Source of the DNA: UBA1046 sp964624395
GTDB taxonomy: Bacteria; Bacillota; Clostridia; Saccharofermentanales; DTU023
Assembly: GCA_964624395.1 (NCBI GenBank)
Contig: CAZUWY010000004.1
Coordinates: 1 to 46,485, forward strand
Length of the DNA: 46,485 nucleotides
Direction of reading: 5' to 3'
The translations under genes were made by a program, and so were the position numbers. The notes under the pieces are model-generated. The model saw nothing but the letters and a program-made list of their open reading frames with translations. It did no database searches and was not told the origin of the DNA. Below are positions 34,554 to 43,153 of the stretch, in pieces. How positions within the stretch are numbered: position 1 is the first letter of the stretch; each line of letters starts with the position of its first letter.

Positions 34554-34584
34554 ATTATACCATGTTAGATTTGTCGCTTGTCAA
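34554..34584 (-). promoter_or_regulatory. Promoter of the opp operon
   Basis: On the minus strand a perfect TTGACA (34584-34579) and a perfect TATAAT (34559-34554) are separated by 19 bases, two more than ideal. Consensus boxes with a long spacer often mark a promoter helped by an activator. Confidence 0.65.
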
Positions 34585-34662
34585 TTTAGCGTAACAATAG
34601 TCCTATGCTACGCTTTTGCCAAAAGATTGTTATTTTGCTCCCCAAACTAGTGATAATCTTCC

Positions 34663-34866
34663 TCAAAACAGCTTGCTTAGAATAATTGCAAATACCAGGA
34701 CAGCAAGCAAACTGACTATATACCAGATGGTAGCAGCCCTTTCCCTTCCCTCTGCCGAACAGCAGCCGCAGCCGCCACAGCTTTGCCGGTTTTGCTCATC
34801 CTGCTGGCCTAAGTCAGCTCGCAAAGTCTGCTCAAGATCTTCCTCTTTGTCATCTTTATTATCCAT
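34663..34866 (-). CDS. Tiny Cys-rich tail-anchored membrane protein
   Basis: A 67-residue protein I do not recognise. The first 28 residues are acidic and polar, then comes a cysteine cluster SCGGCGCCSAEGR (Cys30, 33, 35, 36), then one membrane segment near the C-terminus (about 47-64, IWYIVSLLAVLVFAIIL). GGAAGG lies seven bases before the ATG, supporting a real gene. It stands upstream of the opp promoter and divergent from the CBS gene. The cysteines could bind a metal or act in redox chemistry at the membrane. Confidence 0.6.
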   Translation of the reverse strand: MDNKDDKEEDLEQTLRADLGQQDEQNRQSCGGCGCCSAEGRERAATIWYIVSLLAVLVFAIILSKLF

Positions 34867-35076
34867 AAATATACCTTCCAGTCTTTTTGCCTGGGCAATT
34901 GGTCTAATTTGCCAGCTATTTTTAACCTATCGTAATCTTTAACAGCTTTATCTGCTGAAATAATCCTATTATTTATTTTTAATAGCAAAAATTACTACAT
35001 AAGTTAAATAATTAATATTTCATTTTCATGTCGTTCTCTGTATATTGTTCACAAATTGTTGTCTGTTTTAACTTGT

Positions 35077-35104
35077 TTGAGTAATACTTTTATCCTATCA
35101 TAAT
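35077..35104 (+). promoter_or_regulatory. Putative promoter of the CBS gene
   Basis: TTGAGT (35077-35082) and CATAAT (35099-35104) are 16 bases apart, about 33 bases before the start codon. Moderate match. Confidence 0.35.
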
Positions 35105-35136
35105 AGTAGCTAAAACTACATTAACGGAGGAATGCC

Positions 35137-35682
35137 ATGATCGGCAAACATATTGAAGACTTTCTCTATGACAACACCTCTGAGCTCATGCTCGAAGCCA
35201 GCGCCGTAGCTACAGTTGGCACTGAAAATACACTTTTACACGCATTGATGGTTCTATCTTCAGTCGGTTACAGCTCCATACCTGTAACGGACAATCTTGG
35301 TTTTTTAAAAGGAATTTTATCCCTGGCTATGATCATCAATGGAGTCAAGGATACTGAAAATTATGAATGGGATCAGCTTGCTGAGCGGCAGGTCAAGGAA
35401 GTGATGGAGGTAAATCCTCCTCTGGTACTGGAGGGAGCCGAGCTAGAAGATATTCTTCATCTTCTGGTAGATGACAACTATCTTTGTGTTGTTGACAGAA
35501 ATGGGAAATTCGCAGGAATTATTACCAGAAAATCCATGTTTAAAAAGATCAATCATTTCGCACATGAGTTTGAATTGACGCATGAGGTCAAGCGCATAGA
35601 CGAGGAGAGAATCGAAGCAGCAATCGTTGCGCCTGTAGCTGAAAGAAGATCTGCAGCTTCAGCCCTGCGCAGCATCTGGTAA
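35137..35682 (+). CDS. CBS-pair protein, CbpB/DarB-like
   Basis: A 181-residue soluble protein with two CBS domains (about 14-70 and 84-142): the first has HALMVLSSVGYSSIPVTDNLGFLKGILS, the second DILHLLVDDNYLCVVDRNGKFAGIITRKSM. The overall layout, with MIGKHIEDFL at the start and FKKINHFAHEFE after the second domain, is like CbpB/DarB, Firmicutes proteins that bind cyclic di-AMP and act on (p)ppGpp synthesis. A 35-residue C-terminal extension is extra. GGAGG lies before the ATG. A strong terminator follows, so it is monocistronic. The ligand is an inference. Confidence 0.75.
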   Translation: MIGKHIEDFLYDNTSELMLEASAVATVGTENTLLHALMVLSSVGYSSIPVTDNLGFLKGILSLAMIINGVKDTENYEWDQLAERQVKEVMEVNPPLVLEGAELEDILHLLVDDNYLCVVDRNGKFAGIITRKSMFKKINHFAHEFELTHEVKRIDEERIEAAIVAPVAERRSAASALRSIW

Positions 35683-35705
35683 ATTAGCAAATCTTTGTCT
35701 CTGGC

Positions 35706-35737
35706 AAAGAGCAGTGCTGGGCACTGCTCTTTGTTTT
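35706..35737 (+). terminator. Strong intrinsic terminator of the CBS gene
   Basis: AAAGAGCAGTGC (35706-35717) and GCACTGCTCTTT (35721-35732) form a perfect 12-base stem with a three-base loop, followed by GTTTT. It lies between two convergent genes and may also stop minus-strand transcripts, although no U-run follows on that side. Confidence 0.85.
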
Positions 35738-35776
35738 ATCGCGAAATTAAGTTCTCCATTAATATGCGGATCGAAA

Positions 35777-36409
35777 TCAGTCGGTAATTTTTCCTTCGGC
35801 AGCCTCAAGAATCTTATCGAAGGGCTGATCGCCAACCAGTTCAAGACCATTGGAAAACACAATTTTCGGCACAACTGAAATATTATTTTCAGCTGAAAAC
35901 TCTGGGAAGGTGCTGGCTTCAACCATTTCTGCAACTATATTAGGATTGAGCATGGCCAGCTTGTGCGCTTTAATCACTGCGCCGGGGCAGTGAGGGCAGC
36001 CCATAGTGACAAAGACATTGATCTTGAGAGGATCTTCAATCTGCAAAATTCTCTCTTCAAATTCCTCCGGCAAATCTTGCCCAATGCCCCCTATTTCCAA
36101 GAGGGCGGAAATAAATGAATTGATTTCATGCCCTGCCGGTATGCCGGAGAAGCGAACGCCTAGATCCTTCCCATCTTCAGCGGTTAGATTGAGCCCTGGC
36201 ATTCTCTCAATGCCCAGTTCCTTTACCCTGTCGCTTTCTTGCCCATAATAGCTGCAGCTAAGCTTATCCGATAATGAGCAAAGCTCCTGGGCAAATTCAA
36301 CCATATCTGTCTCTTCGTTCTGATCGAATATCTCGATGCGGACTTTATTTTCCAGATGGTCAAATATCTCTTTAATCTGTTCTTTGTTCTCCTCAGTAAA
36401 AATTGACAT
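35777..36409 (-). CDS. Double thioredoxin-fold protein with one CPHC site
   Basis: A 210-residue protein resembling the N-terminal domain of AhpF and the protein disulfide oxidoreductase group, which have two linked thioredoxin folds. The active site CPHC (138-141) is in the second fold after INVFVTMG, with the cis-Pro region VVPKIVF. The first fold has lost the motif: cysteines at 44 and 52 (CSLSDKLSC) are too far apart. It probably accepts electrons from the thioredoxin reductase encoded just upstream and passes them to a peroxidase or other target. GGAG lies eight bases before the ATG. Confidence 0.8.
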   Translation of the reverse strand: MSIFTEENKEQIKEIFDHLENKVRIEIFDQNEETDMVEFAQELCSLSDKLSCSYYGQESDRVKELGIERMPGLNLTAEDGKDLGVRFSGIPAGHEINSFISALLEIGGIGQDLPEEFEERILQIEDPLKINVFVTMGCPHCPGAVIKAHKLAMLNPNIVAEMVEASTFPEFSAENNISVVPKIVFSNGLELVGDQPFDKILEAAEGKITD

Positions 36410-36486
36410 ATTTTTTCTCCATTTTTGATTATTTTAAGCTCGTCAGGATTCCATATAAGCAAAAGCTGATAAGCAATTTAATATCT

Positions 36487-37506
36487 TTAATTCCTGTGCA
36501 AGTATTCATTAATAGCAATTGCCGCCCTGGCACCTGCCGCTGCAGCCACAATTATCTGTTTGACCGGCTCTGAGGTGACATCCCCGGCAGCAAAGATTCC
36601 ACTTATATTGGTTGCCTGCCGCTCGTCAACAATTATCTCCCGCCATTTATTACTGTCAACCAGATCAAGAAAGGGGTCACTGTTGGGTGTTCGTCCGATC
36701 TCAATTAAAACACCGCCCACGGGCAGCTTTTCTGTTTGTCCGCTTTCAAGATTTCGAACTATGGCTGCTTCAACCTGATCTGCCCCTATTATTTCATCGA
36801 CAACATGGCCCTGCTTTATCTCCAGATTCTCTAGTTGGGGGAGACGTTTGAGCAAGATCTCATCTGCTCTGAAATTGGAGCGGTGAACCAGATAAATCTT
36901 CTTGGCATGACGGGCCAGATCGATAGTGGCCTCGACAGCAGAATCCCCACCGCCGACAATGATGACATCTCTGCCCTTAAAGAGAGGACCGTCGCAAATG
37001 CCGCAGTAGGTTACCCCCTGGTGGGTAAGTCTTTCCTCACCCGGTATACCAAGCTTTCTTGGTTTTGCTCCGGTGGCTATAAGGACGGAGCGGCTCTTGA
37101 TCAATTTTTTATTATCTATATGTAAATAAAACAGTCCTGCTTTTTTTTCTATCTTTAATACTGTCCTATCTTTTTCCAAAGAGATTTCGAAAGATTTCAG
37201 GTGTTCGTGGAATTTACTGATCAGTCCGGAACCCGAGATGCTTTTATAACCCAGATAATTTTCGACTACAGTAGTATCTTTTACCTGCCCGCCAATGCTT
37301 CTGGCCACAATTCCAACGGAAAGGCATTTGCGCTTGGCGTATAAAGCAGCATTGATACCTGCCGGCCCTGCACCGATGATCAGGAGATCATATAGTGTTT
37401 CCGGGTCCAAGGTCTGAATCTCGTCTTCAAGTTCAATCATGCCTAAGTCCAGGCTGAATGAAAGATCCGGCATAATAATATTTTTGCTCCCCATGTCTAA
37501 TTTCAT
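36487..37506 (-). CDS. trxB: Thioredoxin reductase-type flavoprotein (canonical)
   Basis: A 339-residue FAD/NADPH disulfide reductase. FAD motif LLIIGAGPAGINAALYA, redox pair in YCGICDGPLF, NADPH motif VGGGDSAVEATIDLA with the phosphate-binding VHRSNFRADE, and FAAGDVTSEPVKQI at the end are all present. The first 37 residues are an extension beyond standard TrxB. It is upstream of the CPHC protein by 77 bases on the same strand, so the pair resembles an AhpF split into two genes. The start lacks a strong ribosome site. Confidence 0.88.
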   Translation of the reverse strand: MKLDMGSKNIIMPDLSFSLDLGMIELEDEIQTLDPETLYDLLIIGAGPAGINAALYAKRKCLSVGIVARSIGGQVKDTTVVENYLGYKSISGSGLISKFHEHLKSFEISLEKDRTVLKIEKKAGLFYLHIDNKKLIKSRSVLIATGAKPRKLGIPGEERLTHQGVTYCGICDGPLFKGRDVIIVGGGDSAVEATIDLARHAKKIYLVHRSNFRADEILLKRLPQLENLEIKQGHVVDEIIGADQVEAAIVRNLESGQTEKLPVGGVLIEIGRTPNSDPFLDLVDSNKWREIIVDERQATNISGIFAAGDVTSEPVKQIIVAAAAGARAAIAINEYLHRN

Positions 37507-37765
37507 CTTTCATGCTCGCTTGGGATATCTGTCCCAGACTTCCTCCCTGTCTCATTTTGTTGGCCAACGCTCTCAATAATATCTAGGATACTGCTTTGAA
37601 GACACAAGAGCAGGCAGTTGAAACCTGAGTTACCATTTTCAAAATTTCAGATTTTCTTCATATTTCACCTTGTAAAATGCTCTATCCTAATCTGAAAGCG
37701 GTTATATCTTGTACACTATTAATAATATAATAGTCCGGCAACAAATATCCTCGCAACCATAACAA

Positions 37766-39703
37766 ATGCTAAAAGCAAGAAAGCTGAGTATAGATTTGAA
37801 TATTGTTGATAAAAATGAAGTTGAAAATGGACTGGAAAGCAGAGAAATTGCTGCCCAGAAAATGAAAGAGAGGCGCAAGAAAAGAGCCCGGCGGCGAAAA
37901 ATTGGCTTGACTTTAACAGTTATCGCCGGAGTTGTTTTGCTGTTTTTTCTCTTCAGCAGAGATGAAAGAGATCTAACCAAAGTACGGGTGGAGGAAGCAA
38001 GAATTGGCACTGTTGTGGAAACAATCGGCTTGACCCCGGTCTTGAAGCCCTCCCTAACCCAAAATATACTGGGGGCAGATCTACCTATTCAAGAGCTCTA
38101 TGTAGAGATCGGTGACCAGGTCAAAAAGGGCGACAAGCTCTTAAGCTATGACATCTCATCTCTCAAGGAGGAGCTGGAAAAGACAAGGGATCTGATTGCA
38201 AAAACCAAAGAAAGTATGGATGATGCCGTCAATGAGGCTTTAGACCTATCTTCGCAATTAAATCTGCTTGGCGGCAGCCAGATTGAAAGTCAGATTGCCG
38301 CTATCACTGGCAGCTTAGGCGGCAATCTGGGAAATCTTGCGGCACAAATGGTCGATATACAGGGACCCTTTATGGAGCTTGGGCAAAAGCTCGGCACTTT
38401 AGATATGGAAAGTATCAATGCCTGGCTGCAGGATATGCAGGCTCTGAGCTCTAAATTGAGGGCTGGATTAGATCAGCTCGAAGAAAGCAATGCTATCAAT
38501 GAGTTGATTGAAACTATGAAGCGGCTTTCTGATTTAGAAAAGAGCTTTGCTGATCTGGCCGGATCTTTAGAAGAGATGCAAGATGGCTGGCGTGAATGGA
38601 TGGAAAATAATCCTCTGCCCAGTTTTACTTTGCCAAATTCCCCCTCCGAAACTTCTTCGACTGGCACAACTGGAGAAAGCGGCACTAATCCGCAAAATAG
38701 CTCTGGAACAACTACAGATGGAGAAGGTGGTCAAAAGGATGCTCCAGATCCCCAAACAGATGCGCTTTATCCGGCTACTAGTCTTTCATACGGCTCAACT
38801 CTTCTGGCTGACCAGCTGAATGCTGATCCTATCGGCCATCATTCCAGCGGTGCTTCGGCTCTGGATCTATCTGCTCTTTCTCCGGAAATGCTGGAGCAGA
38901 TGCAGCAGATGCTCGGTTCCTACAATAATACTGATCTTTTAACCAGCAGCCTCAGTCAGGGAGAGGATTTACTCATTCAGCTGGAGGAGGCTGAAAAGCA
39001 GCAGCTGGAAATTATTGAGAAGTTAAGAAAATCCATGACTGCAGATTTTCCCGGCATTATCGTCAAGATTGATACGGCTAAAGGCGAGCTGGCTCCTGCA
39101 GGACGCGAGATAATGGTGGTTTACAGCAATGAAGACTTGAAAACCGTCGCTTATGTCGGCCATGCCGACGCTCGCCGCCTGCAAAAGGGGCAAAAGGTCA
39201 GCTATAGTCTGGAGAATATGCAATTTAACGGAGAAGTTATCTATATTGACCCTGTGGCATCTGACAGCAATTCCTTCAGCTCAGATTTATCCTCGCAGTT
39301 GCCCAGCGATTTTGGCGGCTTGAGCAGTTTGATGGGTATGGGTTCTTTGGCCGGCAGCAGTCTGGGCAGTGAGCCACAGATTAAAGTTGAGATGAGCATA
39401 GAGGGCAAAGATCTCTCCCAGCTGATCATGGGCTTTGCCATTGATGCCGAGGTTGAAACCAGAATGAAAGAAAATGTTTTGACCTTGTCAGCCTTTTCTT
39501 TGCTGAAAGAAAAAGGCGATTATTATCTTTTCATTGTCGATGAAAATCAAAGGATAGCGCGTAGAGATCTTGAAATAGGTCTTGAGTCTGCACTTTTTGT
39601 TGAAGTTTTATCCGGCGTCAGTAAAGGCGAGAGAGTTGTCCTAAGTCCCAGTGCCAATCTGGCCAATGGTCTAGCTGTAGAAGTTGTGACAGACGGTGAT
39701 TAG
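37766..39703 (+). CDS. Membrane-fusion subunit of a YknX/MacA-like exporter
   Basis: A 645-residue single-pass adaptor. A basic N-terminus leads to a membrane span (about 46-64), then the first half of the biotinyl-lipoyl motif (about 105-128, LPIQELYVEIGDQVKKGDKLLSYD). Its second half returns only at about 426-450 (FPGIIVKIDTAKGELAPAG). Between them is a very long alpha-helical arm, broken by a Ser/Thr/Gly-rich low-complexity stretch (about 285-370). The C-terminal half has beta-barrel and membrane-proximal segments (KVSYSLENMQFNGEVIYIDP; VVLSPSANLANGLAVEVV). It should link the permease to the cell wall or substrate. The ATG has no clear ribosome site. Confidence 0.85.
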   Translation: MLKARKLSIDLNIVDKNEVENGLESREIAAQKMKERRKKRARRRKIGLTLTVIAGVVLLFFLFSRDERDLTKVRVEEARIGTVVETIGLTPVLKPSLTQNILGADLPIQELYVEIGDQVKKGDKLLSYDISSLKEELEKTRDLIAKTKESMDDAVNEALDLSSQLNLLGGSQIESQIAAITGSLGGNLGNLAAQMVDIQGPFMELGQKLGTLDMESINAWLQDMQALSSKLRAGLDQLEESNAINELIETMKRLSDLEKSFADLAGSLEEMQDGWREWMENNPLPSFTLPNSPSETSSTGTTGESGTNPQNSSGTTTDGEGGQKDAPDPQTDALYPATSLSYGSTLLADQLNADPIGHHSSGASALDLSALSPEMLEQMQQMLGSYNNTDLLTSSLSQGEDLLIQLEEAEKQQLEIIEKLRKSMTADFPGIIVKIDTAKGELAPAGREIMVVYSNEDLKTVAYVGHADARRLQKGQKVSYSLENMQFNGEVIYIDPVASDSNSFSSDLSSQLPSDFGGLSSLMGMGSLAGSSLGSEPQIKVEMSIEGKDLSQLIMGFAIDAEVETRMKENVLTLSAFSLLKEKGDYYLFIVDENQRIARRDLEIGLESALFVEVLSGVSKGERVVLSPSANLANGLAVEVVTDGD

Positions 39704-39722
39704 GCAGGCGGCAGATAAAGAT

Positions 39723-40439
39723 ATGCAGACAACAATCCGAATGCAAAAAATGAACAAGATCTACACCACCGGGAAAGTAGCCTTTCACGCATTAAAAGAT
39801 GTGGACTTTGAGGTCAGTCAGGGGGATTTTGTAGCCATTATGGGGCCATCCGGTTCTGGTAAATCCACGCTTATGAATCTGATCGGACTGCTGGATGAGC
39901 CAAGTTCTGGCATCTATGAGCTCAACGGTCAAAATATTACAGAATTAACTGATGATGACAGGGCCTATTTGCGCAATCAGGAAATTGGCTTTGTCTTTCA
40001 GTCTTTTAATCTTCTGCCCCAATTGACTTTACTAGAAAATGTTGAGCTGCCTCTGGTCTATGCAGCAATTCCAGCCCGTGAACGAAAGGAAAGGGCTGAG
40101 GCTGCCTTAGATGAGGTTGGTTTGATCCGCTGGCAAAGCCATCGTCCTCTGGAAGTATCGGGGGGGCAGATGCAGCGTACCGCCATTGCCAGGGCCCTCG
40201 TCTCCAGGCCAGCTCTAATACTGGCCGATGAGCCCACTGGCAATATTGATTCCAAGGCCACCAAAGAAGTTATGGATTTGATCTCCTCCTTTAACAGCAA
40301 AGGTACCACTGTAGTTCTGATTACACATGAGCGAGATATTGCCAGATATGCCAACCGGCTAATTTTGATTCATGACGGCAGATTGAGAGAGGGCAAACTT
40401 GAAGATGAGGCAGAGATAGTGGAGGCCAAACATGTTTAG
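39723..40439 (+). CDS. ABC exporter ATPase, MacB/YknY/LolD type
   Basis: An ATP-binding subunit of about 238 residues. Walker A GPSGSGKST, Q-loop FVFQSFNLLPQLTLLENVELP, signature EVSGGQMQRTAIARAL, Walker B LILADEPTGNIDSKA and H-loop ITHERDIARYA are intact. I choose ATG 39723; an in-frame GTG at 39696 would overlap the adaptor gene. It overlaps the permease by eight bases. The family drives mechanotransmission by the permease rather than substrate passage through the membrane. Confidence 0.92.
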   Translation: MQTTIRMQKMNKIYTTGKVAFHALKDVDFEVSQGDFVAIMGPSGSGKSTLMNLIGLLDEPSSGIYELNGQNITELTDDDRAYLRNQEIGFVFQSFNLLPQLTLLENVELPLVYAAIPARERKERAEAALDEVGLIRWQSHRPLEVSGGQMQRTAIARALVSRPALILADEPTGNIDSKATKEVMDLISSFNSKGTTVVLITHERDIARYANRLILIHDGRLREGKLEDEAEIVEAKHV

Positions 40440-41649
40440 AGAGAGCATGAGGATGGCCTGGGCTTCACTTCTGGCCAATAAGATGCGCTCGCTGTTGACC
40501 ATGCTGGGCATTATTGTGGGCATTGCCGCCGTGATTGCCATTGTCGGCGTCGGTGATGGCGCCAAAGATCTGATCATGAGTGAATTCGAAGGTATTGGCG
40601 CAAGTTCAGTGATCATAAATGCCAGATCCAGCGAGGTGCAGCAGCAGGATCTGATTACTGCCAAAGATATAGCTGATATCAGAAATCTTGACTCCGTCCG
40701 CCTAGTATCTGCATCCGTTTCCGGCTTTGGCTATATCCGCCAACATAACAAAGAGAACAGTGTGATGTTTTACGGCATGGATCAGGATTATCCGCAGCTG
40801 GCATCAATGAAAGTCATTCAAGGCAGAGCTTTAACACCTACTGAACTGACTTCGAAGCAGGCTGTGGGCCTGATAGAAAAGACCTCTGCTGAAAAACTCT
40901 TCCGAGAATCCGACCCTATCGGGGAAACAGTAATAATCTCCAGTGGCGGCAAACAGCAGACTATCAGTATTGAAGGTGTGATTGAAACCTCGACCTCGTC
41001 CTTCATGTCCATGGCTCCTGAAACAGAAGATCATGAAATGCCCACTGCTTTGTATCTCCCCATGCAGGTCGCCCAGGATTTAATGGGCCGGGGAGATAGC
41101 TACCGTTTGATGATGGTGATGTCTGATGATCCCAATATGCTTGAAGAGACCGGCAATCAGGTGCTCCGTCTCTTAGAGGCCAATCATAACAACAGCGATA
41201 AGAAAATCTATAAAAAGCAAAATGTGACGGAAATACTTGATCAGGCCAACAGAATTATCGGCATTGTCACCACAGCTATTTCTGCAATAGCAGCTCTTTC
41301 TTTGCTGGTGGGCGGCATCGGCGTTATGAATATTATGCTTGTATCCGTGACTGAGCGAACCAGAGAAATAGGGATCAGAAAAGCTTTGGGCGCAACCATC
41401 GGCGATATCATGTTTCAGTTTATGACCGAGTCAGTCATACTGACCTTTGTCGGCGGTGCGATTGGCGTAGTGATGGGGCTTTCTATTTCCTTTCTATTGG
41501 GCAGCTATTTAAATTTTGAACCGGGGATAAGTGTTACAGCTGTACTTACAGCCTTGCTATTTTCCAGTGCTGTCGGTATGTTTTTTGGTATATATCCCGC
41601 CAGAAAAGCATCTATGCTCAATCCGATCGATGCTTTGCGCAATGAGTAA
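40432..41649 (+). CDS. ABC exporter permease, MacB/YknZ (FtsX) type
   Basis: A 405-residue permease with four membrane spans: one near the N-terminus (MLGIIVGIAAVIAIVGVGDGA), a large extracellular MacB-core domain (about 50-270), and three at the end within the FtsX domain (LSLLVGGIGVMNIMLVSVTERTREIGIRKALGA and onward). ATGTTTAG overlaps the ATPase stop. In Firmicutes the equivalent YknXYZ protects against a self-made toxin; the substrate here is unknown. Confidence 0.92.
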   Translation: MFRESMRMAWASLLANKMRSLLTMLGIIVGIAAVIAIVGVGDGAKDLIMSEFEGIGASSVIINARSSEVQQQDLITAKDIADIRNLDSVRLVSASVSGFGYIRQHNKENSVMFYGMDQDYPQLASMKVIQGRALTPTELTSKQAVGLIEKTSAEKLFRESDPIGETVIISSGGKQQTISIEGVIETSTSSFMSMAPETEDHEMPTALYLPMQVAQDLMGRGDSYRLMMVMSDDPNMLEETGNQVLRLLEANHNNSDKKIYKKQNVTEILDQANRIIGIVTTAISAIAALSLLVGGIGVMNIMLVSVTERTREIGIRKALGATIGDIMFQFMTESVILTFVGGAIGVVMGLSISFLLGSYLNFEPGISVTAVLTALLFSSAVGMFFGIYPARKASMLNPIDALRNE

Positions 41650-41677
41650 TAACTGGCAAGAAAGATGAGGTTATCTT

Positions 41678-42580
41678 ATGAAGACAGATTGTGCAATTAT
41701 AGGTAAAGGACCTGCCGGACTGTCTGCAGCAATATATATTGTCCGTTCCGGCCTTGAAGCTACTGTAATCGGGCGCGATTTAGGAGCTCTTAGCAAAGCC
41801 GATAAAATTGAAAATTATTTTGGTTTCGAACAGCCTTTAAGCGGCAGTGATTTAGTCAGCAGGGGGATCTCTCAGGCTAAAAGGCTTGGGGCTAAGATTA
41901 TTACTGCTGAAGTCACAGGCGCCAACTGGGGAGAGGCTGGCTTTCGCCTCAGTACCAGTGCCGGCAGCATTGAGAGCAAATGCTTGATTCTGACAACTGG
42001 CATGCCCAGGCAAAAACCTGCCATTCCCGGCGTGAAAGAATACGAAGGGGGAGGTCTTGGCTATTGTGCAATCTGTGATGGTTTCTTCTACAGGGGCAAA
42101 AAGGTGGCTGTCATCGGCAATGGCAATTATGCTCTGCAAGAGGCGGCTGAGCTTCTTCCCTTTGCCGCCGAGATTCATCTCTTAACTAATGGGCGCGAAT
42201 TAGAAGCAGATAATGAGCCTGACAGCAATTATCTGGTTAATCTGGAGAAGATTTTAGAGATTGAAGGGGATGGGCAGATGGTGAGCGGAATTCGTTTTGC
42301 CGGCGGGAATTTCCTTGCTTTAGATGGAATTTTCATAGCTGAAGGCACAGCTTCTGCACTAAATCTGGCTAATTCTTTAGGTGTAGCTACCGCTGGCAAT
42401 GCTATTGTCACCGAGGCTGACGGCTCTACCAATCTGCCGGGAGTATATGCTGCTGGAGACTGCACTGGCGGCCTGCCGCAGATAGCTGTTGCAGTGGGAA
42501 ATGGTGCTGCAGCCGGTCTGGCGGCCGCTCGCTATTTGAAGGATCTGGGCCTTAATCAAGCCTTTGAAGAAGTAATCTAA
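41678..42580 (+). CDS. Thioredoxin-reductase-like flavoprotein lacking the NADPH signature
   Basis: A 300-residue FAD protein. The FAD motif CAIIGKGPAGLSAAIYI, the redox pair GYCAICDGFFYRGK and the C-terminal GVYAAGDCTGGLPQIAVAVGNGAAAG are those of thioredoxin reductases. The NADPH site is changed: GNGNYALQEA replaces GGGDSAVEEA, and the following basic HRRxxxR motif is absent (HLLTNGRELEAD). Clostridia have ferredoxin-dependent and other non-NADPH relatives (FFTR and DTR types) that look like this. It is 28 bases after the exporter permease, with a weak ribosome site. Confidence 0.82.
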   Translation: MKTDCAIIGKGPAGLSAAIYIVRSGLEATVIGRDLGALSKADKIENYFGFEQPLSGSDLVSRGISQAKRLGAKIITAEVTGANWGEAGFRLSTSAGSIESKCLILTTGMPRQKPAIPGVKEYEGGGLGYCAICDGFFYRGKKVAVIGNGNYALQEAAELLPFAAEIHLLTNGRELEADNEPDSNYLVNLEKILEIEGDGQMVSGIRFAGGNFLALDGIFIAEGTASALNLANSLGVATAGNAIVTEADGSTNLPGVYAAGDCTGGLPQIAVAVGNGAAAGLAAARYLKDLGLNQAFEEVI

Positions 42581-42624
42581 AGAAGAAATAGTCTGAAGAA
42601 ATAATTCTACAGAGATATATATAT

Positions 42625-42670
42625 TTAAAAAAGGATGACTTAGACAAAAACTAAGCCATCCTTTAATTTT
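42625..42670. terminator. Terminator between rplL and the convergent flavoprotein gene
   Basis: A 14-pair stem (42630-42643 with 42651-42664) has one A-C mismatch on the plus strand, which becomes a G-U pair on the minus strand. On the minus strand it is followed by TTTTTT and AAATATA, so it fits best as the end of the ribosomal-protein operon. On the plus strand AATTTTT follows, so it may work both ways. Confidence 0.8.
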
Positions 42671-42689
42671 TGCTAGTATTAGTGAAATA

Positions 42690-43073
42690 TTATTTCACTT
42701 CTACCTCTGCACCAGCTTCTTCGAGCTTGGCTACAACTGCGTCTGCTTCTTCTTTGCTGACATTTTCCTTTACCGGCTTTGGTGCTTCATCGACCAATGC
42801 CTTGGCTTCCTTGAGACCCAGACCTGTGAGCTCGCGTACCACTTTAATAACCGGAATCTTGCTGGCTCCGGGATTTTTGAGAATAACTGTGAATTCAGTC
42901 TGCTCAACTTCTTCAGCGGCTGCTGCACCGCCACCGGCTGCAGGAGCTGCTGCCACCATAGCTGCTGCGGAGACACCAAACTCCTCTTCCAGAGCTTTAA
43001 CTAGTTCATTGAGTTCAAGTACAGATAATTCCTTGATATTATCCATAATACCTGTGATTTTTTCGCTTGCCAT
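42690..43073 (-). CDS. rplL: Ribosomal protein L7/L12
   Basis: The 127-residue stalk protein that recruits translation factors. The N-terminal dimerisation region (IKELSVLELNELVKALEEEFGVS), the Ala/Gly hinge and the C-terminal domain (FTVILKNPGASKIPVIKVVRELTGLGLKEAKALVDEAPK) are all typical. GGAGG lies before the ATG. It is the last gene of the operon: a terminator follows and rpoB is not next to it. Confidence 0.98.
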   Translation of the reverse strand: MASEKITGIMDNIKELSVLELNELVKALEEEFGVSAAAMVAAAPAAGGGAAAAEEVEQTEFTVILKNPGASKIPVIKVVRELTGLGLKEAKALVDEAPKPVKENVSKEEADAVVAKLEEAGAEVEVK

Positions 43074-43153
43074 TTAGAACCTCCAATTTAGAATACCTTG
43101 CGGCAATTATTTTATTTTGGGATACTCCCTGCTTCAAGCAAACTGCTTGCTGC

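Noticed and set aside
34588..34619. AGCGTA/TACGCT hairpin with TTTT on the plus strand
   Set aside because: No plus-strand gene ends there, the stem is only six bases with a 15-base loop, and it lies just upstream of the opp promoter.
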